The notes: generated from the letters alone by a model not told the origin. Positions 44,994 through 54,862 are shown, counted from the first letter of the stretch. The stretch is DNA of 64,000 nucleotides from Alphaproteobacteria bacterium (GCA_028285105.1 JANQQE010000030.1:1-64000), one strand, 5' to 3'. A program made the numbers and translations.

Positions 44994-45827
44994 TTATTTC
45001 GAGGAAGCTGTTGACTTGCGGCGAGTGCTGATGGCTTTGATGGTCTTTGGCTTGTCGGCTGGGGTAGATGCGCTTGAAGATGACTTTGTGGTAATTTTCT
45101 TCACTGTTTTCTTTTTTGTGGCTGCCTTTGATGCAATGGATTTTCTGGTGGTTACTTTCTTTGCAGCAACTTTTTTGGTTGCAGCTTTCTTCTTGGTGGT
45201 TTTCTTGGCGACCGAATTCTTGGCCGATGGTTTCTTTGCTGGCAACTCTGCCGCTTTCGCATCTGCTGTCGCGATGGTCGTTTTCTTATCAGCGCTGGTC
45301 GTGCTTAACTTCTTGACTCCGTTCGATGCCGTTGATCTGGCGCTCGCCTGGGCTGGCGCAACCAATTCTGCAGGTTTTGTGTCTTCGGCTATTTTGTTGG
45401 TTGGGCGAATTTCGCAGTATCCGTCAAACTTTGCGCCTTGCACCACGATTAATGATGTGGCTTTCAAACTGCCTTCAAGCGAACCGGTGGAGGCAACTTC
45501 AACTTTGCCCCGCGCTTCTACTTTACCATTGACCTTACCTTTGACCGTCAAACTGTTGGATTGAATCGGTGCCGCGACGCGCCCGCGCTTTTCGACCGAC
45601 ACATCTCCGCAAGTCGCGTAACCTTTGACGGCTTGGTAGGATTTAATGACGTAGTTTTCGAGAATGAGACGCTTGCGGCAGTGAGCGCAGAAGACCGACA
45701 TCGCCCGGGCGGCGACCTCATTGGCCCCACCGCAATGCGTGCAATTGACGATTTTGGTTTTGGCTGTCCTTAGCCCACCCACCGGTATCCATCCCGGGTC
45801 ATGGCGATTCGCCCTCGCGCAACGCAC
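44994..45827 (-). CDS. Zinc ribbon-bactofilin protein with histone H1-like tail
   Basis: An up to 277-residue protein with three parts. First a zinc ribbon: CTHCGGANEVAARAMSVF then CAHC. Second a short bactofilin beta-helix (about residues 70-140: SNSLTVKGKVNGKVEARGKV, GSLEGSLKATSLIVVQGAKF, DGYCEIR), the polymer-forming cytoskeletal fold. Third, about 120 residues of Ala/Lys/Thr/Ser-rich sequence (AKKTTKKKAATKKVAAKKVT, KAATKKKTVKKITTK) as in eukaryotic histone H1 tails and bacterial Hc1-like proteins. The combination suggests a polymer that can hold nucleic acid; this is inference. The start is uncertain: GTG at 45827 or GTG at 45782. It lies 171 bases after a plain bactofilin on the same strand. 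Confidence 0.8.
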   Translation of the reverse strand: MRCARANRHDPGWIPVGGLRTAKTKIVNCTHCGGANEVAARAMSVFCAHCRKRLILENYVIKSYQAVKGYATCGDVSVEKRGRVAAPIQSNSLTVKGKVNGKVEARGKVEVASTGSLEGSLKATSLIVVQGAKFDGYCEIRPTNKIAEDTKPAELVAPAQASARSTASNGVKKLSTTSADKKTTIATADAKAAELPAKKPSAKNSVAKKTTKKKAATKKVAAKKVTTRKSIASKAATKKKTVKKITTKSSSSASTPADKPKTIKAISTRRKSTASSK

Positions 45828-45998
45828 GATTAGGCATTCACGACTGCGTGCTTACCCCAGCCTCGCAGGTCGCCTATCCATCAATAACAGGGGAAATCCC
45901 CCGTGACAAGCACAATCTTGCAGCCATTCGCATATACAGACCGCAGAAAATCTCGAAATCAGAACTTGCCTACAGGGCAAAGTCCCCAGCGATTCAGC

Positions 45999-46424
45999 TT
46001 AGCGCTTACCGGCGACGGCTGGCTCCGGTGCGGACTTGCCCTTCGATGCCGGGGCTGATGCCGCCTGTCCGTTACCTTTGCTAGCCCCATCTTTGGCACC
46101 GACCACCACATGGCCGCTGAACATCGCACCGTCAGCCACTTCCAGCCGGGCGGTTCGCATGTCGCCTTCGAGATGGGCGGAAGCGCTCAACTTGACCTTG
46201 CCAGCCGCTTCAAGATTTCCAGTCATCACGCCGTCAATCTTGACGGTGCCAGCTTTCACATCGCCAGCCAGGTTCGCACCTTCGGCAATAAGCAGATCAC
46301 CCTTGCTGTCGATCTCGCCCTCGAATTTTCCGAGCAGGCGCATTCCTTTTTGGAATTTGAGTTCGCCCTTGAAAGAAGCGTCGGGACCGATGACGGTGGG
46401 ATAGTCGTTATTGGGATCAGCCAT
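45999..46424 (-). CDS. Bactofilin
   Basis: A 141-residue bactofilin (polymer-forming cytoskeletal protein, formerly DUF583). The core repeats are TVIGPDASFKGELKFQKGMR, LLGKFEGEIDSKGDLLIAEG, ANLAGDVKAGTVKIDGVMTG, NLEAAGKVKLSASAHLEGDM and ARLEVADGAMFSGHVVV, making a right-handed beta-helix. The C-terminal tail is Ala/Ser/Lys-rich and ends PEPAVAGKR. Bactofilins form filaments that help place cell-wall or surface structures. AAGGAGG nine bases before the ATG at 46424 sets the start, and a good promoter lies at 46511-46540. The second bactofilin-like gene follows downstream. Confidence 0.93.
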   Translation of the reverse strand: MADPNNDYPTVIGPDASFKGELKFQKGMRLLGKFEGEIDSKGDLLIAEGANLAGDVKAGTVKIDGVMTGNLEAAGKVKLSASAHLEGDMRTARLEVADGAMFSGHVVVGAKDGASKGNGQAASAPASKGKSAPEPAVAGKR

Positions 46425-46510
46425 GTCTTCAAACCTCCTTGTTTGGAGCAAATAGATTGGTGTGTGGGCCAATCAACCCGACCCTGCTGGAGTTGTTGCC
46501 CAATGGTCCA

Positions 46511-46540
46511 GTTATAGCTTGCTTCACCACCTTACGTCAA
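46511..46540 (-). promoter_or_regulatory. Promoter of the bactofilin gene
   Basis: On the minus strand TTGACG (46540-46535), an 18-base spacer and TATAAC (46516-46511) form a strong-looking promoter, with a leader of about 80 bases to the ATG at 46424. Confidence 0.6.
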
Positions 46541-46687
46541 CGCCTTGAACACACCAACTTCGCGCGAAGATCAAACAATTGTCCGCCGGTTGCGCAGACA
46601 AATTCAATTCTCGATTCAACGTTGGTTTATTGACATTGTGAGTTGTTGAAACGCCTTGCGCGAAGGAACGTGTTTCGCTGCGTTTTT

Positions 46688-47152
46688 CTAACCGCCTTGC
46701 GGGTTCGGACCGCCCTGTTGCGGCGATCCGGGGTTCGGTGGTTGAGGTCGCGATTTGGCGCGCATCACGTGGAGTCGTGCCTCGCGAAGCAACTCCCCAT
46801 TGGACAGCAATTGCACGCGATATTGTCCGGCTTCTGGAAAAACCAGTCCGTGAAATTGAAGGGCTAGATTGGCCACTGCGAGCGGCGATTGGAATTCGAC
46901 CTTGCCCTGCCCCTGGACCAGCGGCTGACGGGTCTCGTTGGTATCGACGATCCGAATCATCAAATCCACCGAACCGTGCCCACTCGTCAGCGAGGTATAG
47001 ACGGAAAGCTGCGGATGGTTCACGGGGAAATTTGACGCATGGATCGCACTAAAAATGCCAATCAACGACTGCTTTCCGGTCACGCGATCGGTGATGATCT
47101 GATCGCAGACGACCAGCGACAACACTTCGGGTTGCGGTTGGATTTCTTCCAT
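46688..47152 (-). CDS. DUF6941 family protein
   Basis: A 154-residue protein of the small DUF6941 family: VLSLVVCDQIITDRVTGKQS, LIGIFSAIHASNFPVNHPQL, SVYTSLTSGHGSVDLMIRIV, then LALQFHGLVFPEAGQYRVQL and LSNGELLREARLHVM. The fold looks like a single beta sandwich. A Pro/Gly/Gln-rich tail ends the protein. No signal peptide, so probably cytoplasmic. Function unknown. The start is ATG at 47152 (MEEIQPQPEV), preceded by a TAGAAT -10 box seven bases upstream, i.e. likely leaderless. It diverges from sucC. Confidence 0.82.
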   Translation of the reverse strand: MEEIQPQPEVLSLVVCDQIITDRVTGKQSLIGIFSAIHASNFPVNHPQLSVYTSLTSGHGSVDLMIRIVDTNETRQPLVQGQGKVEFQSPLAVANLALQFHGLVFPEAGQYRVQLLSNGELLREARLHVMRAKSRPQPPNPGSPQQGGPNPQGG

Positions 47153-47159
47153 GGGTTCG

Positions 47160-47165
47160 ATTCTA
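47160..47165 (-). promoter_or_regulatory. -10 element TAGAAT of a leaderless promoter
   Basis: Reading the minus strand, TAGAAT is followed by CGAACCC and then the ATG at 47152, a seven-base gap with no Shine-Dalgarno. This is the fourth close -10/ATG pair in the window. Confidence 0.45.
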
Positions 47166-47311
47166 CGACATCTCTGCCGAAATGCACATCGCCGAAGGAC
47201 ATTTCCGTGACGGGTGCATCTCAACCGTTGCGTTCATGGCTATTCTTGTCAAAATGCCGATCGAACTAAATACCCAACAATATTTTCGCCACCGACTCAG
47301 GAGCGACAGCG

Positions 47312-48475
47312 ATGAAAATCCACGAATATCAAGCCCGAGACCTCTTGAGCGATGCCGGCGTGCCGGTTCCACCGTCTTCCGTCGTTGAAACCGTCGAGGA
47401 GGCTGTCGCGGCGTTTAACAAGATCAAGTCTACCGTTGTCGTCAAAGCCCAGGTCTTCGCTGGCGGTCGCGGGAAAGCCGGTTTTGTCAAGCTCTGCAAG
47501 TCGGCTGACGAGGTGAAAGATGCGGCTCAGTTCATGCTGACCAATCGCATGATTTCGAATCAGACCGGTGCGGAAGGCATCGCCGTAAAGAAACTTCTGA
47601 TCGCCGACGCCGTGGACATCGAGTCGGAATACTACGTCGCCGTCGTGCTCGATCGGGCCAAGCGTGCCCCGGTGGTGATGGTGTCGCGCGAGGGTGGCGT
47701 TGAGATCGAAGTTGTCGCCGAGAAGAATCCTGATGCCATCGTCAAGAAGTGGCTGGACCCGCACCTCGGGCTGATGAATTTCCAGACGGCTCAACTCGTC
47801 GAGGCGTTGGGCTTTACCGACAAGCAGCAAGCCAAGGATGCGGCTAAAGTGATTCGCGGACTCGTCAAGGTTTTCCTCGAAAACGATTGCAGCCTAGCCG
47901 AGATCAACCCGCTGGTCCGCACGCCCGATGGAAAAGTGTTGGCGATTGATGCGAAGATGAATTTCGACGACAGCGCCCTCTTCCGTCATCCCAATCTCGT
48001 TGAGATGCACGACAAGTCTGAAGAGAACCCCGCCGAGTTGCGTGCCAAGGAACACGACCTGACTTACATCGCCCTAGACGGCAACATTGGCTGCCTGGTT
48101 AACGGGGCTGGCTTGGCGATGGCCACCATGGACATCATCAAGCTACACGGCGGCGATCCTGCAAACTTCCTCGACGTCGGCGGTAGCGTGACCAAAGACG
48201 GTGCAATCGAGGCGTTTAAGATCATCCTCGCTGACGACAAGGTGAAGGGCATCCTCGTCAACATCTTCGGCGGCATCGCCAAATGCGACACCATCGCCGA
48301 AGCCCTGATCGCTGCCGCCCGAGAAATCGGCTTCAAAGTGCCGGTGGTCGTGAGGTTAGAAGGCACCAACGTGGAACGAGCCCGCGAGCTATTGGCTGAA
48401 GCCAACATCGACGTCTTGGTGCCAGCCGACGATCTGACCGACGCAGCCAAAAAAGTCTGCGCCCAAGTGGCGTAG
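47312..48475 (+). CDS. sucC: Succinyl-CoA synthetase beta subunit
   Basis: SucC is the nucleotide-binding ATP-grasp subunit of the TCA-cycle enzyme that makes ATP or GTP from succinyl-CoA. The 387 residues match the usual length: MKIHEYQARDLLSDAGVPVP, VVVKAQVFAGGRGKAG, EINPLVRTPDGKVLAIDAKM, NGAGLAMATMDIIKLHGG, PANFLDVGG and NIFGGIAKCDTIAEAL. The start has AGGAG nine bases upstream. The partner sucD, normally next door, is not present; a palindromic repeat and a transporter gene follow instead. The TAG stop is part of that repeat. Confidence 0.95.
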   Translation: MKIHEYQARDLLSDAGVPVPPSSVVETVEEAVAAFNKIKSTVVVKAQVFAGGRGKAGFVKLCKSADEVKDAAQFMLTNRMISNQTGAEGIAVKKLLIADAVDIESEYYVAVVLDRAKRAPVVMVSREGGVEIEVVAEKNPDAIVKKWLDPHLGLMNFQTAQLVEALGFTDKQQAKDAAKVIRGLVKVFLENDCSLAEINPLVRTPDGKVLAIDAKMNFDDSALFRHPNLVEMHDKSEENPAELRAKEHDLTYIALDGNIGCLVNGAGLAMATMDIIKLHGGDPANFLDVGGSVTKDGAIEAFKIILADDKVKGILVNIFGGIAKCDTIAEALIAAAREIGFKVPVVVRLEGTNVERARELLAEANIDVLVPADDLTDAAKKVCAQVA

Positions 48476-48545
48476 GGTCCGCTGTGCGGACCGTCCGTTG
48501 AACGATTGCAACCGGCGCACCAATGGTCCGCACAGCGGACCCTAC
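48472..48545. repeat. Paired palindromic repeat (REP-like), complete copy overlapping sucC stop
   Basis: Arms GGGTCCGCTGTGCGGACC (48475-48492) and GGTCCGCACAGCGGACCC (48525-48542) match the element at 4061-4132 base for base over the 18-base cores; the inner spacer differs. The first arm begins with GTAGGG, whose TAG is the sucC stop codon. The second arm ends 15 bases before the next gene's ATG. Confidence 0.85.
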
Positions 48546-48560
48546 ATCTACGAATCTACG

Positions 48561-49259
48561 ATGACTGCGTCCAACGAACTTCTATTTTTCCTGCACGCAA
48601 TCATCGGCGGAATCGTCCTGCTGATCGCCGCGCGGTTGGGCCGCCTTTACGTCGTCGGGGCGATCGTCACCTGCACCATCCTGATGAACATCGCCGTTCA
48701 GAAACAGATGTCGCTGTTCGGCATGACCGTGACCGGCGGGAACGTGTTGTTCGGGCTGGTGTTTCTGGGTGTGGATATTCTCAACGAGCATTACGGCAAA
48801 CGCGTCGCCCGAAACGCCGTGTTCGTCGGGTTCGCAGCCAACCTCTTCGTCGTGCTGATGATGCAATTCGTCCTGCGTTACACACCCATCGAAGGCGACC
48901 CCGCCCAAGAACCGATGATGTTCTTCTTCAACGCAACAGCCTACCCCCGCATCGTCTGCGCATCGATGGCCAGCTACCTGCTGTCGCAACTGCTCGACGT
49001 GCAAATCTACCAAGCCCTCCGCAAACGAACCGGCGAAAGAAAATTGTGGCTTAGAACCAACGCGTCAACCTGGCTGGCCCAAGCCTTCGACACTACGTTC
49101 TTCACGTTCGTAGGACTATGGGGAACGGTCATAACCACTTGGCCGGAATTCCGCGACGCAGTTCTGTTCGCGTACATCATCAAGGTAGCCGTAGCCCTGC
49201 TGGACACGCCGTTCTTGTATCTGACAAAAGTTCGACCAATACGTCCAAGAGATGTGTAG
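48561..49259 (+). CDS. yhhQ: Queuosine precursor transporter (YhhQ/DUF165 family)
   Basis: A 232-residue inner-membrane protein with about six helices, of the family that imports queuine precursors such as preQ0/preQ1. Diagnostic pieces are MNIAVQKQMSLFGMTVTGGNVLFG, FLGVDILNEHYGKRVARNAV, the amphipathic loop, SYLLSQLLDVQIYQALRKRT and LWLRTNASTWLAQAFDTTFF, TFVGLWG. The ATG at 48561 is used; upstream codons in frame lie inside the palindromic repeat. With MnmA, this links the window to tRNA wobble-base modification, but they are not neighbours. The queuosine pathway genes are not present here. Confidence 0.9.
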   Translation: MTASNELLFFLHAIIGGIVLLIAARLGRLYVVGAIVTCTILMNIAVQKQMSLFGMTVTGGNVLFGLVFLGVDILNEHYGKRVARNAVFVGFAANLFVVLMMQFVLRYTPIEGDPAQEPMMFFFNATAYPRIVCASMASYLLSQLLDVQIYQALRKRTGERKLWLRTNASTWLAQAFDTTFFTFVGLWGTVITTWPEFRDAVLFAYIIKVAVALLDTPFLYLTKVRPIRPRDV

Positions 49260-49302
49260 TGTGCGGCTCGCCGCACCGCATTAATTCAACACTGCACAAT
49301 GC

Positions 49303-50061
49303 CTAGCCACAACCGCCCCGACCGCAACATGGAAACACCGGCTCATTGTTTGAAGTCTTACCCTTTTTCAATAAAATGTAGCGGTTTTCCAGGAACCAAG
49401 GAATCCATTTGGACACGAATTCGTCGGTGTCTTCCACGTCGGATGCATCGAACCCCCACTCTTTGTTGAAGTTGAGCTTGAGCAAAACGTGTTGTGCAAG
49501 TTCCCCGATGTCGCGGTGGAGTGCATTCATCGCGTATGCCTTGGAATTAAGCAGCAGTGTCAATTCATCCACGCCGCGTGGATGATCAAACCGCGCCAAC
49601 CAAGCAGCCGCGAAGACGCGGGGGAATCCTTCATCCACGTTATCGAGGACATACTCAAACCAGCCGGCGTCTGCCTTCTCATTGGCATGATAGAAGCATA
49701 GGATGATGTACATCTTGACGTCATAACACTCTCCCGAATACATCCATTTCTCGTCGTCGATCGATTTGAATCGCTCGAATAGCATTCTGAGCAACTCCGG
49801 CGTCAGTGTTTCTTTGGATTGCCAAAGTCTGTTGGCGGCGAAGTGTGCAGTCTCTATGTCTTTTTCGTCGATTTGAGCAATTAGGGATTTCAAATCACCT
49901 GTCTCGACCAGAGCCTCACTACGTTCTGAACGCTTATCCAAGGATTCAGCTTCGGATTGCGTCTCGCCCTCCTTCGGATCACTCTGCGCGAATAGAAGGG
50001 CGCAGACTACTGCCAATAGAATTGGAATAGTTCGGAGAAGCCGTATGCGCGTGATTGCCAT
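49303..50061 (-). CDS. Exported hypothetical protein
   Basis: A 252-residue protein with a signal peptide (RLLRTIPILLAVVCALLFAQ) after MAITRI. The mature part is acidic and helical, with a pattern of helix pairs that may be HEAT-like (IAQIDEKDIETAHFAANRLW, FPRVFAAAWLARFDHPRGVD, ELTLLLNSKAYAMNALHRDI). It ends in a Cys/Gly motif PCCGRGGCG. I do not recognise the family. The start at 50061 has GGAG nine bases upstream; the frame is open to 50091. It lies alone downstream of the ppiC-type gene on the same strand. Confidence 0.65.
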   Translation of the reverse strand: MAITRIRLLRTIPILLAVVCALLFAQSDPKEGETQSEAESLDKRSERSEALVETGDLKSLIAQIDEKDIETAHFAANRLWQSKETLTPELLRMLFERFKSIDDEKWMYSGECYDVKMYIILCFYHANEKADAGWFEYVLDNVDEGFPRVFAAAWLARFDHPRGVDELTLLLNSKAYAMNALHRDIGELAQHVLLKLNFNKEWGFDASDVEDTDEFVSKWIPWFLENRYILLKKGKTSNNEPVFPCCGRGGCG

Positions 50062-50169
50062 CGTGAATCTCCAACAGGTGCGGCAAGCCACACCCTATAC
50101 TCGTTCGTTGGCGTCACTTCTGTGCTGGTTGTACGGACTACGAATCAGTTGGTTCGAATTAAACTATTG

Positions 50170-51396
50170 CTACGACGCCAATTCGCCGGGTTTCGGGGCG
50201 GCTTCTACTACTGCTCTTAGAAATCTGCCTGGGTTGGTGGGTTTCACGTCGGCGTTTTCGTATTGCTTGGCAATTAGTTCGCGGGTCAGGTAATCAAACT
50301 GGCGGGTTTTGAATTTTTGGATGAGGTCTTTTTGGATATCGACAAAGCTTTGGGGTTCGGTGCGTTCCATGTCGGTGCATTTGACAATGAAGAACACCCC
50401 ATCGGATTCGACCACTTCGCTGATGCCGCCGGCGTTTAGCGCATAGAGGGCGTCGATCGCCGGCTGCCATCTTTCTCTTGCGCCGTCTTTGGAGACCCAG
50501 TCCCAATCGCCGCCGGTCGCTGCGTAGATTCCTTTTGAAACATCCTTGGCGACGATTGCAAAATCTTCACCGCCTTTGACGCGACGCAGTGCGGCTTCTG
50601 CGTTTTGCCTTGCGTCGGATTTTTTGACGGCAGGGAACAGTCGCTCGCCTACTGCATCCACCCTGCCGAACGGAATGTCAATCAGTGACATTCTTCTGCG
50701 ATTGCCCACCTTCAACTCGGCGAGGTACTGCTCGTAGAATTCTTCGATTTCGCGGCGGGTGGGTTCAGCCACCTTGTGCCCGACCGATCTTTGCAGATGT
50801 GCGATAATCATCATGTCGCGGCGGATGCGTTGGCGATCTTCCAACATCGACACACCGCGATCACGTAGCCATTGCTCATACCGCGTTTGTCTACCGCCAT
50901 GATCCTTGTTGATGACTTCACGAATGCGGGCATCGACGAACTGTTCGAGCTTTTCCATCTCTTCGTCATGCAGCCGCCGTTTTGCCGCCTGTTCCAGCAG
51001 CACGCTTTCGGCTTCTGAGCGCACTTGCCTGCGCAGCACCTCGATCATCTGCCGTTGGTATTCCTGCGGCGGAAGTTCGCGAGCAAGTTTCGCAAGGTCG
51101 TAACGCACCCACTTGAGCACATCGTCCGCACGTATCGCGATGCCATTGACAAACAGCGTTGATACCGGAGACACGTCGTTGATGTCGTCGTTTTCCGATT
51201 CGAGCATCGCCTCGGACTTTGCCAGACGGATCGCACGTTCATCCTTCGGCGGTCGCTTGGTTTTGAGTTCATCGGGATTGCGTCCGTACCGATCCTGATG
51301 GCTGCAACCGGACGCAGCGATCGAAAAAATCACGCAAGACAACAGACATGTGGCGATTGTTCGGTTTGAATTGAAAGTGAAGGTAGCAAACATCAT
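50170..51396 (-). CDS. Lipoprotein peptidyl-prolyl isomerase (PpiC/SurA-like)
   Basis: A 408-residue putative periplasmic foldase. The signal peptide ends in a lipobox (IFSIAASGCSHQD), so the mature protein is lipid-anchored. A helical chaperone-like part (about 80-230: VLRRQVRSEAESVLLEQAAK, DARIREVINKDHGG) is followed by a parvulin-like rotamase region (about 230-345: RRMSLIDIPFGRVDAVGERL, GGEDFAIVAKDVS, GGDWDWVSKDG, LNAGGISEVVESDGVFFIVK). The ATG at 51396 overlaps the mfd stop (ATGA), so translation is coupled; it is preceded by the mfd end. SurA relatives help fold outer-membrane proteins. The isomerase activity is uncertain because the usual His residues are not clear. Confidence 0.85.
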   Translation of the reverse strand: MMFATFTFNSNRTIATCLLSCVIFSIAASGCSHQDRYGRNPDELKTKRPPKDERAIRLAKSEAMLESENDDINDVSPVSTLFVNGIAIRADDVLKWVRYDLAKLARELPPQEYQRQMIEVLRRQVRSEAESVLLEQAAKRRLHDEEMEKLEQFVDARIREVINKDHGGRQTRYEQWLRDRGVSMLEDRQRIRRDMMIIAHLQRSVGHKVAEPTRREIEEFYEQYLAELKVGNRRRMSLIDIPFGRVDAVGERLFPAVKKSDARQNAEAALRRVKGGEDFAIVAKDVSKGIYAATGGDWDWVSKDGARERWQPAIDALYALNAGGISEVVESDGVFFIVKCTDMERTEPQSFVDIQKDLIQKFKTRQFDYLTRELIAKQYENADVKPTNPGRFLRAVVEAAPKPGELAS

Positions 51397-54300
51397 TGAA
51401 CCGTTTCCGTTGGCGTCGGTGTTTTCGAGAGCATTTTTCGCAGACATGCCAGAAGCGTCGGCCCTTCAAAATAACTCGAACGCAAACGCACGTAAATGGT
51501 TTTCGGATCGGGCATGCGAACCGTACCGGGCGCATCTGCAAATGCGGCTTGTGCCACCGACAAATCGCGCACCGAAAAGATCAGATCCGGCTCATCGGCA
51601 ACGATCGACCGAATCTCCCACTGGCGGGCCAGCACACGGATTTCAGCGAGGTCGAGAAGCGTTGAAACCGCCTTGGGGCTTGGGCCATACGCATCGGCAA
51701 GGTCAGCCGCCAACCGTTCCAACTCGTCGAGTTTCTGACACAAAACCACCCGGCGATAGATGTCGATGCGGGCACGGGCGCTCGGGATGTAGCTTTTGGG
51801 AATAAACGCACTAACGCCGATTTCCAAATGCACTTGCGCCAGGTCCGGTTGCGGTTCACCGCGCAGGTCGCAAACCGCTCGTTCCATCAGTTTGCAATAC
51901 ATTTCGTAACCGACGGCGGCGATGTGGCCGCTCTGCTGCGGTCCGAGGATGTTGCCCGCGCCGCGAATCTCCAGATCGCGCATGGCGATGCGAAACCCGG
52001 CGCCGAGTTCGCTGAATTCTTCGATGGCTTTGAGACGACGGGCTGCTTTCGGAGTAATCGTTCGCTTCTTGGGTAGCATCAGGTAGCAGTACGCCCGATG
52101 GCTTCCCCGCCCGACGCGACCACGAAGTTGATGCAAGTCTGACAAACCGTATCGGTCGGCGATGTTGATGAAAATCGTGTTGACCGATGGCAGGTCGATG
52201 CCACTTTCGATGATCGTGGTTGCAACAAGAACGTCAGCCTCCCCGTCTATGAAACGGCGCATCACCGTTTCGAGTTCGCGATCCTTCATCTGACCGTGAC
52301 CGACCAGCACTTTGCAATCGGGCACAATGCGGCGGATGTCGTCTGCCACACCTTCGATGTCGCGGACGAAGTTATGAATAAAATACACCTGCCCGTCGCG
52401 ACTGAGTTCGCGGATGATGCCCTGGCGGATGAGGTCTTCGTTGTAGTGGCAGACTTCGGTGGCGATGCTGCGACGATCGACCGGTGGGGTTTGCAATGAC
52501 GAGATATCGCGAATGCCCAGCATCGACAGGTGCAAAGTTCGCGGAATCGGCGTCGCCGAAAGCGTCAGCACTTCGACGGTAGAGCGCATCGATTTGAGGC
52601 GCTCTTTGTGCTCGACGCCGAAGCGTTGTTCCTCATCGATGATGAGCAGTCCCAAGTCGGCGAACTTGACATCTTTGCTGAGCAGGCGGTGCGTACCGAT
52701 GACAATATCGACGCGCCCCTTGCTGGTTTCTTCGATGAGTTTTTTCTGCTCCTTGGGCGTACGGAAGCGCGACAGACATCCGACCGTAAACGGATAGTCG
52801 GCCATCCGTTCGCTGAACGTTTTGAAATGCTGCTCGGCGAGAACGGTCGTGGGTACGAGGACAGCCACCTGCTTGCCGAACTCAGCCACCTTGAATGCTG
52901 CCCGCATGGACAGTTCCGTCTTGCCATACCCCACATCGCCGCAAAGCAAACGATCCATCGGCTGCGATCGCTGGAGGTCTTTGTTGATTTCATCGGCGAC
53001 GACGATTTGATCGTCGGTTTCATCGTATGGAAAAGCATCTTCAAACTCGCGCTGCCACGATGTATCGGGTGGATAGCTCGTACCTTCATGGGCTTCACGG
53101 GCAGCTTGCGTGCGGAGTAAGGCTTCAGCCAACTCGTTGACTGCCTCGCCTGCTTTCTCTTTCGACTTCTTCCAGCGCGTCCCACCCATTTTCGAGAGCG
53201 TCGGTTTATGCGCACCGGCACCAACGTAGCGCTGGACGAGATCGATCTGCGACGACGGAACGTGTAGGACGGCTTTTTCATCAAACTCCAGGGTGAGGTA
53301 TTCTTCGGTCTTGTCCGAATTCTCCCGGCGCATGGTTTCCATCTTCAGGAACCGGGCGATGCCGTGGGTGGCGTGAACAACAAGATCGCCCGGTTCCAGT
53401 TCCATCCAGCCGTCGAGTGGATGCGACGCAACGGCTTTTCGGATTCGGCGACGCTGACGGGATCGGTGGAAGACTTCGTGATGACCGACGACGACAGTCT
53501 CAGCATCGACCCAGTCGAATCCGCGATGGACAAAACCGAGCCGCGTTTCAATGTTCTTGGCAGATTCGCGGGCGGATTCGTTGAGTAGTTCCAGCAGTCG
53601 CGATTGCTCGCCATCGTTTTCGCAAACGACAATCACCTTGCGATCGGATGCAAGGTCGAGCAACTCCCCCACCGCCTCTGCCGATCGGCCTTCAAAACGC
53701 GACAGCGATCGAACGGGAAAGTGAATGCCTTCATCGCTTTGCACAGCCGCCACACCAAAACGCCACGACTGCACCGACGCAAACTTTCCGAGGTCCACAA
53801 GCAACTCCCCCGTTTCGAAAAGGGCTTGCTGACCGCCGGTGCGTTCGCGATACAAGTCGGCGAGTTCCTGAATCTCAGCCGGATTGTCCAAAAAAACGAT
53901 CGCATCATTCGGAAGCAGATCGATGAAGCATGCCGCTTCCGGATTGGCTTTGTCGGCCACATGCGTCGCCGCGCAAATCGAAACCGATTCAAGTCGTTCG
54001 ATGGACCGTTGCGTGCTGACGTCGAACAGGCGGATCGACTCAACCGTGTCGCCGAACAACTCGATGCGGATCGGATGGGTGCGATCGGCATCGAACACGT
54101 CGAAGATGTCGCCGCGTCGCGCGAAGTCGCCCGGGGCTTCGATCAGATCCAACCGGGCGAAATCGTGATCGACGAACCAGGACGTCAACGCATCGAGTTC
54201 GATCTGTTGGCCGACCTTGATCGAGATCGTGTGGGCATGCAGAGACTTGACCGACGGGACGGGCTGAAGCAGTGCCTGAATCGATGTCCCAATGATCGCT

Positions 54301-54635
54301 GGTGCCTCGCCATTGGCCAACGAAACACACAACCGGCGTCGCTCGGCATGAATCTCGCCCGCAGCAGGCCCATCGCCCGGAAGCGTTTCCCACGCGCTGA
54401 GCAGCCCGACCGAATCCTCGCTGAAGAACTCAAGGTCTTCACGGACGTTCTCGGCTTCGGTGAGGTGGGCAGAAACGTACAGAATTGCCCGTTTGGTGCG
54501 GTGTGTGAGGTCGGCTACGACCATCGGCGCAGACGATCCCCACAACCCGGAAACCGCGACCACCTCTTTCCGGTCGGTGACTTGCCGGGCAAGTTCTGCG
54601 AGTTTGATGTCTGCGGCGATCTGCCGGATCACCAT
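51393..54635 (-). CDS. mfd: Transcription-repair coupling factor Mfd
   Basis: Mfd (1080 residues) removes stalled RNA polymerase from DNA lesions and recruits UvrA. Domains in order: UvrB-like N-terminal region ([40 protein letters not shown]), the RNA polymerase-interacting domain ([19 protein letters not shown]), the RecG-like helicase with Walker A in [23 protein letters not shown] box in [33 protein letters not shown], and [20 protein letters not shown] with [16 protein letters not shown], then the TRG motif region and the C-terminal domain. Slightly shorter than the E. coli protein. The start codon lies ten bases after a TAGCAT -10-like box. It is the first gene of a pair with the PpiC-like gene. 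Confidence 0.97.
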   Translation of the reverse strand: MVIRQIAADIKLAELARQVTDRKEVVAVSGLWGSSAPMVVADLTHRTKRAILYVSAHLTEAENVREDLEFFSEDSVGLLSAWETLPGDGPAAGEIHAERRRLCVSLANGEAPAIIGTSIQALLQPVPSVKSLHAHTISIKVGQQIELDALTSWFVDHDFARLDLIEAPGDFARRGDIFDVFDADRTHPIRIELFGDTVESIRLFDVSTQRSIERLESVSICAATHVADKANPEAACFIDLLPNDAIVFLDNPAEIQELADLYRERTGGQQALFETGELLVDLGKFASVQSWRFGVAAVQSDEGIHFPVRSLSRFEGRSAEAVGELLDLASDRKVIVVCENDGEQSRLLELLNESARESAKNIETRLGFVHRGFDWVDAETVVVGHHEVFHRSRQRRRIRKAVASHPLDGWMELEPGDLVVHATHGIARFLKMETMRRENSDKTEEYLTLEFDEKAVLHVPSSQIDLVQRYVGAGAHKPTLSKMGGTRWKKSKEKAGEAVNELAEALLRTQAAREAHEGTSYPPDTSWQREFEDAFPYDETDDQIVVADEINKDLQRSQPMDRLLCGDVGYGKTELSMRAAFKVAEFGKQVAVLVPTTVLAEQHFKTFSERMADYPFTVGCLSRFRTPKEQKKLIEETSKGRVDIVIGTHRLLSKDVKFADLGLLIIDEEQRFGVEHKERLKSMRSTVEVLTLSATPIPRTLHLSMLGIRDISSLQTPPVDRRSIATEVCHYNEDLIRQGIIRELSRDGQVYFIHNFVRDIEGVADDIRRIVPDCKVLVGHGQMKDRELETVMRRFIDGEADVLVATTIIESGIDLPSVNTIFINIADRYGLSDLHQLRGRVGRGSHRAYCYLMLPKKRTITPKAARRLKAIEEFSELGAGFRIAMRDLEIRGAGNILGPQQSGHIAAVGYEMYCKLMERAVCDLRGEPQPDLAQVHLEIGVSAFIPKSYIPSARARIDIYRRVVLCQKLDELERLAADLADAYGPSPKAVSTLLDLAEIRVLARQWEIRSIVADEPDLIFSVRDLSVAQAAFADAPGTVRMPDPKTIYVRLRSSYFEGPTLLACLRKMLSKTPTPTETVQ

Positions 54636-54862
54636 GACGTTTCACATGCTATCGGCCGCGCGACGCGAGGCAAGTTTCTAAATAACAACGTGTAGGATCG
54701 TCACATTCGGACTTGAGTTGCGAGACAATATCCAACAAGATTCAACATCAAGGTGGTGGTAACCGACCGATAGCGCTTATATTGTCAATTGGTGGATGCA
54801 AAGGTGGTCGCGGTGCAAGGCGGGCCCGCATGCCGTTATCAGCAATTGTGCAGGAGGCATTG

